Origin: Pleurostoma richardsiae
Taxonomy: Eukaryota; Ascomycota; Sordariomycetes; Calosphaeriales; Pleurostomataceae
Length of the DNA: 64,000 bases
NCBI GenBank assembly: GCA_030052745.1
Contig: JANBVO010000062.1
Coordinates: 94,311 to 158,310, forward strand
Direction of reading: 5' to 3'
Made by a program: the position numbers and the translations under genes. Numbering within the stretch: position 1 is the stretch's first letter; each line of letters starts with the position of its first letter. Of this stretch, positions 11,971 through 23,909 are shown in pieces. The notes below the pieces were generated by a model that was not told the DNA's origin, made no database searches, and saw only the letters and a list, made by a program, of their open reading frames with translations.

Positions 11971-14061
11971 CTAGCAAAGAGGAGTTGGCAGACTCACTTG
12001 ATTGCCATCGTGGTCTGCCGGTCCAGGCTCGGCGTAGTAGGGCTGCTGACCCTGCTGGTGTTCCGGCAGAAGAAGTATTGGCTGGGGTCGTTGGTTGGCG
12101 CCTGATATCAAGTCAGAATGCAAAGGACCGTCGAGATTCAGCCCTCTGACGAAGGCTTCCTCCGGGACATCGTTCTTCGCTTTCCGTCTTCGGCCGTCAT
12201 GTCCGCTTCCCAAATGATAGAAAAGTCTTCCGTCGCAGCATTCTCCTCGCCATTTCCCCGAAGTGGCTCTAAGAGAACATTGTCACTCACCATACTGGTT
12301 GTAGTCCACAGGCACGAGGACGAGGGGCACCGCCGGCAAGCCCGCAATCTGGTATGGCGCCCTCGGGAACGCGATGCGCGGAATCTGTTGCTCCTGCCGC
12401 AAGGGCTGTTGCATGACAGGGACGTAGCCTACAACCCCCGGTTGGAACTCGATATACTGCTGCGGGTAGTAGACAGCCTGCGGGAAAGCGTTATCTTCAT
12501 GGACCATCGCGGGTGGCACAAGTCGGTAAACGGGGCCGATCTCCTCTATCTGCACCGGCTGTTGCTGCTGAGCAGCCGCCTCACCTATCACGGCCGGCCA
12601 TGGTACTCGTATCACCCCCGGTGGCTCACCCTGGGCAATGATGCCCTCTTCCTGAGGTACATGTTGCTCAGCGAGCCTGTAGAACGGCTCATACATGTCC
12701 CGCATCCCTATTCGAGGGTCCGCCGGAGGTCCGCCGGGGAGGCCAACACCACCAGGGAAGAAAGCGGGAGGAGGTTCCGGGAACTCTTCTCCAACGAGCC
12801 GAGCGTCTGGCCTTGGGGCCGGATCTCCCGGCCGGTGTGCCCCAATCTGGCCCTCGACTCGCGGCCTCTGCGCTGGGTTTCCGGAGGCCGGCCGGCCGCC
12901 GTATACGGGGCAGAGGCACGTCTTCCACCCGGCGCCGCAGAGGTGGCAATAGTGCCAGCCGCATCGGCATCTATATGTAGGAACGGATGCGCGCCTCATC
13001 TCCCGCCTTATCCATCGGCTCAGGGACCGTAGGCAGGCAGGAGAGGAGGGCAGGCATCACATCCTACAAGTCAGCAACCCCAATCCCATAGTGAGAAAAG
13101 GGGTACGGGAATAGCAGACAACCTACGTGATATGATTACACCCTGCCTCCAGCGACACAACGCTGTTGCACCGCCCGCAGCTCGACCACCCGTGCATCTC
13201 CATCGTCCGCCTCAGCCGTTCCGCCTCGCTGTTTTCCGGACACGGCCCGGTCCCGTGCGCCTCCGTCCCGCACAGCGCGCAAGTCTGCTGCCCGCACGCC
13301 TCGCACGCTGCTACCACCGCTGCGCCTCTTCTTCTTCGCCTTGTCCTGCCGGAACCGGCGCTGTCCGCCTCCCAGACCTCCGAGTGCCTCCGCGCGGGTA
13401 TGAACAGCCCGCACGCGGCGTTGCTGCAGTACACTCTGCGGGGCGCGGCCATCTCCTCGGCCCGGGCCCGCCAGCGTTCTAGGAGGAGCTCCGGACGCGC
13501 CGCACCGGCCATGCCACCGCTCTCAGGACTACCAGTGGTGGAAGCCGTTTCGGGATGGAGGTCCGCCCAGCGCACGGCGGCCTCGGAGAGAGGGGCGCAG
13601 CACCGCGGCGGCCAGCTGGCCTCGTCGCGGAGACCGGAGCGGATCATGTGCGCGATGCAGGCGCGGCAGTAGCGGTGCCCGCAGGGGAGGGTGGTCATGA
13701 GGCGGCTGGTGGTGATGCAGGCGGCGCAGGGGCCACGGTCACTGTCTCTAATATCACTCTCGTCGTCTAAGCTCTCTGTCGCCGTGGCAGAGGCTCTCTG
13801 TTCGGTAGGGCCTTGACCCCTGCGGTTGGATTGACGTCCACTTGCATCTGCTGATAGTGTATGGTGCGGTGAAGGGGAACGATCGGGGAGCCGCCGACTC
13901 GCGGAAGCGCCGTGCTCCGCTGCTTGGAGCTCGAGTGCCGTGAGGGCAAGGTCGCTGATCTCCCTGGGCCCAAGGCCCGGGCCTGGGTGTTCGAGGTCTA
14001 GGAGGCCGTAGCGTAGGAGGAGGTGGAGGATGTCGTCGTCGATCTGCCAGAGAGGATCCAT
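11971..14061 (-). CDS. RBR-type (RING-IBR-RING) E3 ubiquitin ligase
   Basis: Predicted RBR ubiquitin ligase, which takes ubiquitin from an E2 onto its own RING2 cysteine before transfer. Exons on the minus strand: 14061-13127, 12970-12291, 12101-11971; introns 156 and 189 nt; 581 residues. RING1 begins at CAAC (about residue 112) and includes CGHRYCRAC. The IBR region runs about 211-276 (YCSNAAC to CALCGTEAHGTGPC). RING2 begins CGRCNSVV near 295, and the catalytic Cys is in GCNHIT (about 308). The first intron falls just after this motif; splicing joins it to CRCGWHYCHLCG. The C-terminal half is Pro/Gln-rich and disordered. MDPLWQID at 14061 looks like the true start; an in-frame ATG at 14223 would add 54 residues of leader-like sequence. 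The last small exon is the least certain part. Confidence 0.85.
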
Positions 14062-15322
14062 AGGCGACGTCTGTCGAATTGCGGCCGTCCAAGTCTGATA
14101 CGGTGAGAATAGCAGATATGAATGGATCCCAACAGAAGTGAGAGGTTGAAATGATGGATCCAGGAGGTAGTACGAGCATCGATCGGCTATATACCTATCT
14201 AAAGAGCGGAGGGCGAGCAGCATATGAGGGACTTGGCTGGGAACTCCTGCTTGGTGAAAACAAGAGGAGCTAATATGAAGATGATGCCACCACTATGGCC
14301 ATTCTGCTTTGATGAAGGTTTGCTTCCTAACATTGCTGTGATACCCAGACATAGGAGTCACCGAAGCGTTGTTGGCGACGATTCACCTATCGAGTCCCTC
14401 GATCAAGTCATCACAGTTCGATGTCTGTGTGAGCATACACGTATGAACAAGCGACTCTCATTTCTCTGTTCTTTTAGAGGTACTATGACGAGTACTGAAC
14501 AGTCAGCATATACTCACGGCGACGACGATGTATTGTCTACTCATTTGACAAGCGCACGACAAGAATAGAAAAAGAATGGCCCTGACGAGCTCATAAGAGC
14601 CAATGGTAGACCTCAGCATCGTGTCCTAAGGACAGCAAGCAGCACCTATTCATGTAGTGAGGATGGAGGGTTTGATTCTAATCTGTGTCCTGATCTTCAG
14701 CTCTTTGCCAGATCTCCCTCCTTCTCATCAACAAGTGTACACGCGTAGCGATATGAGTGAACGAACAGCAGGTCGTTTATTGTCTTACTTTACTTACTCT
14801 CCTACTCTACTTACACGGCGACCTTGAGCGCGTTTGTATAACATTGAAAGCAGCAGCACGCCTAGCATAACTAGTGCAAGGAGGTATTGAGAGCTAGAGC
14901 AGAATACCTCAAAGCACTCGAAGAGGAAATAGAGTTTAGATCCTTTGTGGCCACGAGGTATAGAACCAAGTTTATATTTATTTCAGAGGAACCGTGTACG
15001 ATTACTGCCCGGTATACTCCGCAGTCCCGATGAGCATACAAAATGAAGAGACGCCCTCCCGGAGACCGCCAACCCAGCAGAACGCCTCCCGGTCTGTCCA
15101 TAATCTATTGCTGTTGCCCGTGGGCCCGAAGAGAACCAGCCAACCGTAGAAAACCCTTTCATGTTTATGTTCCCTTGACCGAATAATTCCAAACAAAAAC
15201 AAGACAGTATGTGACGATAGGGAGCTGGAATTTTGTGTAATCTATTATATACTGTCATTAAAGGGAAGAGATAGCAAGACGTAGAGACATCACAAGGAAG
15301 TTTCAGTTCCGCCTTGGAGCTA
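14062..15322. other. Intergenic region between WSC gene and RBR gene
   Basis: Contains the RBR promoter/leader (right of 14061) and the 3' UTR of the WSC-domain gene (left of 15323). It is more AT-rich than its flanks, and no exon was recognised. Confidence 0.4.
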
Positions 15323-18300
15323 CTATGAAGCGCTCTTCGTCTGTACCGGGCCGCCAGTGGTAGGGAACGCGACGGCCGTGTCTAGCGCGTAAAGGTTAAA
15401 CTGCTTGGCGCCGCCGCACATGTTCGCCGTCCCGGTCGTGGTGGCTACCGCGCCGTTGCTGGTGACTGTGGTGACGCTGCCGTAGCAGTAATCGGTGCAC
15501 GCCTTGGTGCCGATCAGCGAAGTCACGGCGCTGCCCTTGAAGTCGAGCGTCGAGCCGCCGTAACACTCGTGGTGGTACTCTAGATAGAGGTACGGGAGTC
15601 GTGTCGTTGGCGAGGGCGCGTTGGAGTAGATGGAGTTGGCGTAGTTGATGCACAGCTCGGGCGTGACGCTGTTGTTCGCCAGAATCTGCGGGAGAGCATG
15701 ACCGCTGGATGTGTCACTGTAGCAACCGATCAGGAAATAGCCGTTTGTGGCTGTGGCGGTCGGGCCGCTAGATGTTGAGGTTGAAGCAGACGTGGAGCTT
15801 GAGGAGGACGTCGTCGTGGCAGATGTGCTGGCGAGGAGGGACACCGTCGAAGAGGTTGAGGAACTGGAGCTGGAGCTGCTGCTAATGACACTGCTCGAGC
15901 TCGAATAAGGTGACGAACTCGATGATGGTGAGCTTGACGAGCTTGAGCTGGAGCTGGAGCTGGGGCTGGAGCTGATGCTGACAACACTACTCGAGCTTGA
16001 AGTTATTGAACTCGAGGTTGACAGAGAGGATGTGCTTGAGAGAGCAGAGGATGACGAGCTCACGCTGCTCGAGGATGAAGATGTCTGAATGCTGGAAGAA
16101 GACGAGACGACGCTTGAGCTCGAAGACACAGATGTCGAGGATGAAGACGCCGGAGTTGAGGAGGAGGACGACGACGATGATACGAGGGTCGAGCTGGACA
16201 CCACACTGCTTGATGACACGACAATCGTCGACGAAGACGATACAAAAGCCGTAGAAGACGACGACACGGCTGAGGACGACACGCTGATCGGGCCATACAT
16301 ATCCAGCCGCGAGCCAGCGCCGCAGTACTGCTGCGTGTTATTCTTGCACAGCAAGCTGCAGTCCGACGTCGCCGTGAGTACCGAGCCCGCGTTGATCGTG
16401 TTGCCGCAGTAGCACTCCCTAGCGTACTCGATGCCCATGTACTTCAATGACTTGGAGGCGCAGAACGTCGCGCACACGTCGACCGTCATGCTGTCGCTGG
16501 CGTAGCTGGCGCCGGAGAGAGCCCGTCCGGTGGTTGCCTCCGTGTAGCATCCCATCCAGGAGTAGATTCCGGACTGTGCCACGTGAACGGGTCCGCTGGG
16601 CGGCGTGTTGTACACCGTGTTGTTGTACACGGAGAGACGGCTGCCGGAGCCGCAGAGCTGGGCGGCATTGCCCTTGCAGGCGGTGGAGCAGTCGGACTCG
16701 GTAGCCTTTAGGGTTGTGTCTAGGGTATAGCCGCAGTAGCACTCGCGGCCATATTCGGTCCCGAAGAAGTTGTACCCGCTGCAGTAAGAGGCGCAGGACT
16801 CGAGCGTCAGAGTGTCAGCGGCGGTGGTCTTGGAGGACAGGCTGCGTCCATTGACCAGGTCCTTGTAGCAGCCAATGTAGTTCCACTGCCCGCTGATAAC
16901 AGCAGGCTCGTTCGGGTTCAGTGGAGAGCCAGACGCAGATGTCGTAGGAGCAGTCGAGGTGCTGGTTGAAGTGCCCAGCGTTATTCCCGTCGTAGATGCA
17001 CTGCTGGTGCTTGTCCCACTGCTGGTGCTTGTCCCACTGCTGGTGCTTGTTCCACTGCTGGTACTTGTTCCAAGTCCTGTTGACGTCCTCGTGGAGGCGG
17101 TAGAGGTCCCACTGGCAGGTAGCGCCGAAGAGCTGGATGAGGATCCACCGTTGACGCTCGCGAGATAAGCAGCGATATTAAACTTGGTGATGTCGGCGTA
17201 CGTGCTCAGGTATCCACCATCGCCACCGCAAGCCTGGGTCGTGTTGCCAGTACAGCTGAAGGTGCAATGGTTGGGCGAGTCTGCGTTGTACGATGATGTT
17301 TGCTTTATTGCGTTGCCGCACCAGCACTAGAGACGGTTGTCAGTGATAGACGTTCCTGTCCGCGAAGCATCGGTTTCGCATCGAAGGCTCCGGGTACAAG
17401 ATAGGAAAGTGGGTCCCGGTTCGGGAAGACCCGACAGGGGAAGCAACGTGGGTGGACCCGGTGCCCGGGGGCCGGAGAAGAAAAGCGGGACCGGGGACTT
17501 ACCTCCTGGTGGTATTCTGTCCCGGCAATCGCATATCCAGCGTTCATGCAGAGTGTCTGGCACTGATCGTTGGAGTTGGTTGCTTCCTGGGCGTCGGTGT
17601 TTATCTGAGTCTGAAGATTCCTGCCTTTGTTATCGGTCAGACAGCCGACCCACTGATACCGTGCTGTTCCATTCGGGAGCAGCGGCCCAATCTGCGCCGT
17701 CACAACGGTCACGTCGATGAGCACGTCATGGACACCGAAAGCCTGAGTCGGATTCAGCGCATCCAGACCGTCCGTGTTCAATGTCCAGTACAGTGAAAGA
17801 TACTGAGACGGGTGGTTGGGCTGGACCGAAGCAGCATAGACAGCGACGGACCCGTAAGCGCACGTGTTGACATCGATCTTCTGGCCCTCCAGCAGCTCGC
17901 CGAATGGGTTGACGGCCGTGAGCTGGGCAGAGTCAGGAGGCTTCGATTTGGTGATACTCAATGTCGAGCCTCCAACATTGCATATACGGATCCTCTTGAT
18001 GACAGTCGTACCAGCGAGGACATTGCCGAACGCCATGTGAGTTGGCACGCTGTTATCCCAACCCCCTTCATCGGTAGATATGTCAATTGTTGCAATGGGT
18101 GGTGATCCCGCGGACGCGGAAAGGAGGATCGAGTCCAAGCCACCGTCAGACCACACGACGAGGTTCACTGATACAGTACCTTCCGTCGAAGTGTTGAAGA
18201 ATAAAGGAACTGAGAGGCTCACGCCAGCTGCGAGAGTACTTCCGGGACGAGGGAACGCAGAGGAGCTGAATCCCAAGCCCAAATCGGCCGAAGAACCGTC

Positions 18301-21106
18301 GAAGGTCAGGTTAGTGAAGGGCGCGTTGGTAACATTGCCCACCTGCCAAGCCATACCGGTGAATGTCAGAGCCCTACTTCCGATATTGGCGATTGAGGCT
18401 GAGCCGGAAAGGCCAGATACAGCAGAGTCTGTCCCGAGAACAAGGCCGCCGAAATCGACTTCAGTTGGGTTAATATACAGATAAGGATCCGCGCTGACAA
18501 CGTTTCCAGTCAAAGAAACAGGAATTGTGCTCGTATAGCCGGAAACAGAATTTGTCGTGTAGATCTCGAGCACAGCGCTCTCAGTCCCCGGAAGGATTTT
18601 GCCGTAGCTGACGTTCTCGACATCCTCGATCGACTTCTCTGTGAGGTCCCACGTCACCGGGAAGGTGAACGTAGTTCCGGCAGCAACGTTGCCTTGAGGC
18701 AAGCTCGAGTTTGAGCACTGGAACAAGCCATCCGAAGTTGTACAGCCGTTGATCTTAGTAATTGCGATCTTCGCCGTACAAGAGATTGTTGCCGTCGCCG
18801 TATTCCCTGTCTGGACATCGCCGAAATTCACAGGGCTGTTGCAGTTCAGGGCATTATTGACGGGATAGCCAAGACAGTATAACTTATTGCTTGCCGTGAC
18901 GAAGACTCTCCCGTCCCCGAAAACTGGTCTCTGGTATTTGTTGATGCCTGGAGTTGCCGGGAGAGTAATTGCCTGGAGTATGCCATTGCTGTCAGGGGTC
19001 GCTCGAAAGGCTTGTAATCCGGAGTTCACGTCCGTGACCCATACCTTCGCATGATGTTAGCAATCGCCATAGAAGAACTCCGGTGAATCTCACAATGCCA
19101 GTACCGGCCGCACCGTTAAGACTTGTCACCGTGACAACCCCGACGCCTGCTCGACCCGCGCTATTAGATGCCGTTTGGCCAGCCAGAGTGAAGAACGGAG
19201 CACCACTCTCGTCCAAACCGAACTTGTAGGCGTAGGTCGGCTTTCCTACTGGGGTGAAATAGATGTAGCCGCCCTCAAGAGGATAGCTTCCGACACCGCC
19301 AAAGACTGAGTTCCCTGCAGGAATCGACTGTATAATATTATCCGGACTTCCAGCGCTGCCTTGTTTGAAGCCGCCGAGGTTATCGGCGTTCGTGATGTAG
19401 ACCTTTGAATTCTTGCCCACAGTCGCTGCCATCCGGTTGATCGTGCTGGTCCTGAAGGTCGTCGAATCGAGGAGAGAGGTACCCGACGACCCCAAATCCT
19501 TGTCCTGGGCGTCCATCTGCACATAGTCATACGGCTGGAAGTAGTCTGTGAGGCTGAAGACACCTGTTGACGAGACGGCGAAGTTGGCGATGACCTCGTC
19601 CAGCGTTGACAGCGGCAGGCGACCGCTGGCTGGCACGTCTCCATTGGCATGACCCTGGCCATTGCTGAAAGCATAATGTTAGCGAGAATAACAAGGGCTT
19701 TCTTTCGTGCGAGTAAGCATACCCAGTGGTGACAAAGATCCGACTACCATCTGACGCGAGCCCCATACCGCTCTGCCAAATGCCAGCCTTTCCGCCCTTC
19801 TCGACAGTCAAGTCCGTTGGATTAGGACTTGGGGCGCCTGGTGCTGCCTCCATGGCGTACATGCTGATGTTCGTTAGTAAGCTTGTGAGATCAATGACAA
19901 GAGAGCGAAGCGGTACCTGACAATACCGACACCTGGAGTCTTGCTAATAGAGACGATCAACCCCGTGTAGTTGAATAAATCACAATGCTTCCATTCGTCA
20001 GCAACAGTCAAGGGAGCGTTTTAGATTCTTGCGTAGTACTCACACCTCCGAAGGCGCCAATTACGACACCGTTGACTGACGTCAGTGATGGGCGCTGCAT
20101 CACTGTACCCCCGTTGAAATACTTCGCAGGGTCGTTGTCGGCTCGGTGACCGTCGACGAGAATAGGAAACCCTGGGACATCCGCCAATGTGGGAAGTTGA
20201 AGGGCGTGGAACTTGTATATGCCTGGTGTGGGTTGTTAGAGGTGTGAGCGCATTATAAAGTTGACGACCGTGGACCTCTTACGTACCATTCGCAACACCG
20301 CCAGAAGAAGCGCCTGGTCGAGCAGGTTAGTAACTGGTGTATAGTAACGATTTTAGTAGTATAAGAGACGAATAGGATGGCATTAGGTATAGGACAATAG
20401 GGGGTGTATGCGTGTGTGGCCTAAGGGACAGAGCTGTCCGTGGACCCGAGTAAATCAACGCAACGGATATGACAACAGGAGGCACAGAATAATGAGGAGA
20501 GCATTATATTATCTCATAAAGCACCAAGAAAAGCCAGTGGACTCACCGTCTCTGTATCCTTTTGCGAACAGGTACCTGCGGAGTGGAATCGTCAGTATGT
20601 GTCCGGCGGACAGATCTACGTCCACCCACGTACATGATATCGGTCTGAATGTCCACGAACGGGGTTCCCATTATACCAATGTAATTAGGAACGTCATTAC
20701 ATCCGATATCTGACTGCAAGAAGGGCGGATACAGCTGTCTCTGCGCCAAGAGTGTTCCGTTCTTCGAGTCGTGGATTCGGACAATATTCTCGTTTGAGGC
20801 GGTGATGACCATCTCCGACCCCCCGTTCAGAGTATACGTCAGGGGCTTCGCAAACCATGATTCCTTGCTATCTGTCATCGTTTGCGACCAGAGAATACCG
20901 AAACTCGAGCTGGAGACCACGTTCGGATCCATGGGGTGGTTCGGCAAGTATCCGGACTGCAACATATCCTACGGCCCCACTTTTAGCAACGGCCATCCGT
21001 GTCTCTCGAGGTCAATTCGGCTCACGGCATCCATGTATGAGTCGGTCGACGCATACGACCGGACAAGAGCTGGCAATGCGGCCAGCAATCCCAAGATCCT
21101 CCACAT
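15323..21106 (-). CDS. Large secreted PQQ-like propeller / WSC-domain protein with in-frame TAG at codon 46
   Basis: Predicted extracellular or wall-associated carbohydrate-binding protein. Nine exons (minus strand): 21106-20634, 20575-20547, 20313-20287, 20222-20044, 19987-19917, 19863-19723, 19664-19094, 19044-17503, 17326-15323; all phases close, 1678 codons. Order: signal peptide (MWRILGLLAALPALVRSYA); PQQ-like beta-propeller about 50-560; ASH/Hydin-like beta-sandwich segments about 540-960 (INPTEVDFGGLVLG); WSC1 about 978-1068; a GTSTSS repeat linker; WSC2 about 1156-1243; WSC3 about 1266-1355; a Ser-rich linker about 1358-1539; a diverged WSC4 to about 1660. No GPI signal or C-terminal membrane helix. 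In-frame TAG at 20971-20969 is the only break. It is either a nonsense mutation or part of a 57-nt GT-AG intron (21025-20969) that would remove codons 28-46 in frame. Substrate unknown. Confidence 0.8.
15770..16290 (-). repeat. Ser-codon low-complexity tract in the WSC gene
   Basis: About 520 bases of imperfect repeats of AGC/TCC/TCG/TCA codons, coding for the Ser-rich (mucin-like, probably O-glycosylated) linker between the third and fourth WSC modules. The mixture of Ser codons argues for selection on the protein, not simple slippage. Confidence 0.8.
17001..17072 (-). repeat. 18-bp tandem repeat, four copies, in the WSC gene
   Basis: Four head-to-tail copies of an 18-base unit (plus-strand reading CTGCTGGTGCTTGTCCCA). 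The first two are identical; the third and fourth differ by one and two bases. On the coding strand it gives the hexapeptide repeat GTSTSS in the linker between WSC1 and WSC2. It is a likely site of length variation between strains. Confidence 0.9.
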
Positions 21107-23909
21107 GCTGGGCGGCGCAGCGAAAGCTCGCTGCTGGGGACGCCAATGAGTGTCGTGAGGGATGGAAGAAGTTGGCAAGAAGACAGAAGGGAGTCAAGAG
21201 ACAGCTATGACCTGCCGTGAGGGCAAGGATCAAAGTTATATCAGACGAACGAGTGACGGAAACGATAGGAAGGCCCAATAATCTGGTTGAGCGAACGGCA
21301 CTAAGGAGGAAAAGCGAGCGGCACCATTCCCCCTTAACCCCAGTTGAGAAGAGCTTCCCTTCTCGACTCGATAGAGTTGGGAAGCGAGATCCACATGGTC
21401 TGGCTCGAGGTCAAAAGAGGCAAAAGCGAGAAGACCAGAGACGGAGGTGGGATCGTGGGAAACAGCCCTACAAGTATGGGATAGAGAGGACATCGCGCGT
21501 GCTCCTTTCTCCTGCCTTATTGGAGGAGACCACCCACTTCATCAGTGGCGCGGTCCAATCCTGGCAGGCGGGTACCTGGTTTCCTGTGGCCTTTTCAGGT
21601 CGATAAGCTAATGGAGCAGGCCGGGGTGTCATGCATAACGCCTTCTGCAGGTGGTGGCTAGTGGTGACGGTGGAATTCGCACGGACAAGGGTCACTCCCT
21701 GGCTTGCCAATGCGTGTGCTTTGAACACTTACATGGTGGAAGGGCCAGACTCATCGCCTTGAGACTGCTTGAGGCCTCACCGCAGCGCAACTGAGAGCAT
21801 CATAGAGTCTCAATTGCAGACCCATAAACCGCGCAGAAAGTACCGCAGTGGAATCAGGAACATATTGTTCTAGCCAAGACCTTAAGACAGGCCGAAAGAC
21901 AACCTTTCCCTCTAAAAGGTCCAGACAGCCGGCCGGACTTTAAATAAACCACGGTGCTAAGGTCGCTGGCTCCATGCTTAGCAGGTCTGCCGAAAGCCCG
22001 TCGGCCACCCACGCGAAACCGAACGACTGCGGGGTTTCTGCTGAGACTTCTTAGCTCGGGGAAGGATGAATAGCCATGGTCGCTTTTTACAGTCTATTAT
22101 CCCGCTAGCAATGGCCTCGCCGAGATCTGAAGCTCTGGACCAGCTAACCCTTACATCAGCGAGGGGGTACGCGCAGGATGTCAAGCAGCCCGAAAGTAGC
22201 ACTGTCTTCCAGAAGAGCGACAGACTCCGGGGCTCTCGCGCGGTAATTTGAACGCAATACACCATGGGAAACTGACCTTCTGCCTTCGGAAGACCGGCAG
22301 ACGAGTGTCAAGCTGTTAGTACGGCGCGCGGCGCAGTCGGAGGCGTTGTGCCAAGGCGGATTTGAGACGGGAAAAGAGAAGCAAGGCACGGCCCCTCTGT
22401 CAAACGGTCTGTTGCGCCACACACGCCGTATTCCTACCCTCGAGACAGCGACATCGAAGCTGGCTCTGGCTCTTTCGTGATGGGATGGACTCGTGGGTTG
22501 CAGGCCGCAGCAGAAGACTCGGTTCCAAATTTCGCGTAGCGTGTCCCGTCTCCGCACTATTGGATTGTCGTCCAAATTAGGCAACTTGGGCGCGGGCGCT
22601 AACTGGTTAAGGTTATTCTATGGGCCCCACCGAGACCTGGACCGAAGTGGGGCCCCTGATTGGTTGAACTCGAGGGGTTCCGGTTTCCCCCTCGGTACGT
22701 ATCTTCTCCTGCTCCTCTACCTGGTATCCTCGTTGACCCGAGCGTCCCACATGGAGCATAGGAAACATTGATCCTACCACGACCTACAATTATCTCTCGC
22801 CATGGGCACATCATACCAGGCCCAAGAAGGTCGACACATCCTCCTAATCTCTTCAGCTGTCTCCGTCTGCTCACGAGCTGCGCAGCCACTGTTCCAGAGA
22901 CCCGTTTCGATGCGATCATGCCTGCCAAGAGGGCGAGATGCCGGTTGATGTGACTCTTCTTTACAGCTGGGCATAGAGACAAATGTCCCGATAGTTCTCC
23001 CAGCGATGAGAAGAAGTCTCCGGTAGATCGAGGCTCTACTAGAGTAGTGTAAGACGCGTCGGTCTAGCTCTTCGGCTCCGTTGGATGCCATCGCCAGTCC
23101 TCCGTGTGTGGCGCCGGTCCCCACATTGCGAATGAGCACTCGACGGCCACCTAACTACACGTGGGACAAGGGACGGGCTCTCCTGGAGAAGACGTCGGTG
23201 CTTCGCTAGCTGCCCTTCAGCCCTCTGCTCCCTGCTGCAATCGCGGCGTTTCCGGCTAGAGATGACGGAAGGAGCACTTTCTCCGATGCGCAAACGCCAA
23301 TCCGGATTGCTGTGACGAGTTTGTGGCTGCTGCCGTCCTATCCCACCTACATAGTAGACGTGGGCAGAGTGGCGTTATCGAGGTATTGCTGTTTGATCCC
23401 TGCTGACCGTCGGGGCATGATGGAGGGCAGCAAGTGCTATCTTGAGACCAAAGAGCAGATGCCATCGCGGCTTCTCGTGGTCGTTGGCATCATTTCGTTT
23501 CATCGCAATGGCTGATGATTCTGGCTGGGCTCGCGTGGCCACTGTCCTACCACAGGGATCGCAATGCCATTGTTCGATATCTGAAAGCATGATAGTTCCC
23601 TTTCTAATATCCTACAGAATCATTATGAGTGAATTATTCTGCCAATTTTTGGGCGGGATGAAGGGCTGTTCAGTGGAAAGCCGTATATGAGCGGTCAAGG
23701 GAGTCTCCCGGATGTGAGCGGAAGCATCAAGAATATCCAGGCCACGACGACATCATAGGTCCGCAATTGCGGCTGCGACGCTCGCATAAGGGCAGCGTGT
23801 CGCATTGCTTATTTATTCATTGTCGCGAATACATCTCGGATTCCGTCTTGCTCTCTTCTTCAGGGCAAACCGCCTCTTCCCGCACCGCATATTCCTGCCG
23901 TCTCCTTTC
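21107..23909. other. Divergent intergenic region (2.8 kb)
   Basis: Separates the WSC gene (minus) from the coiled-coil gene (plus) and should hold both promoters. I saw no exon-like frame, RNA gene or repeat. Confidence 0.4.

Noticed and set aside
14062-14223. 54-codon N-terminal extension of the RBR ligase from ATG 14223
   Set aside because: In frame but without domain-like sequence; MDPLWQID is the more plausible start, although the longer form is not excluded.
16447-16704. Arg/Cys-rich ORF opposite the WSC gene
   Set aside because: Antisense shadow of the WSC exon; composition reflects the reverse complement of WSC codons.
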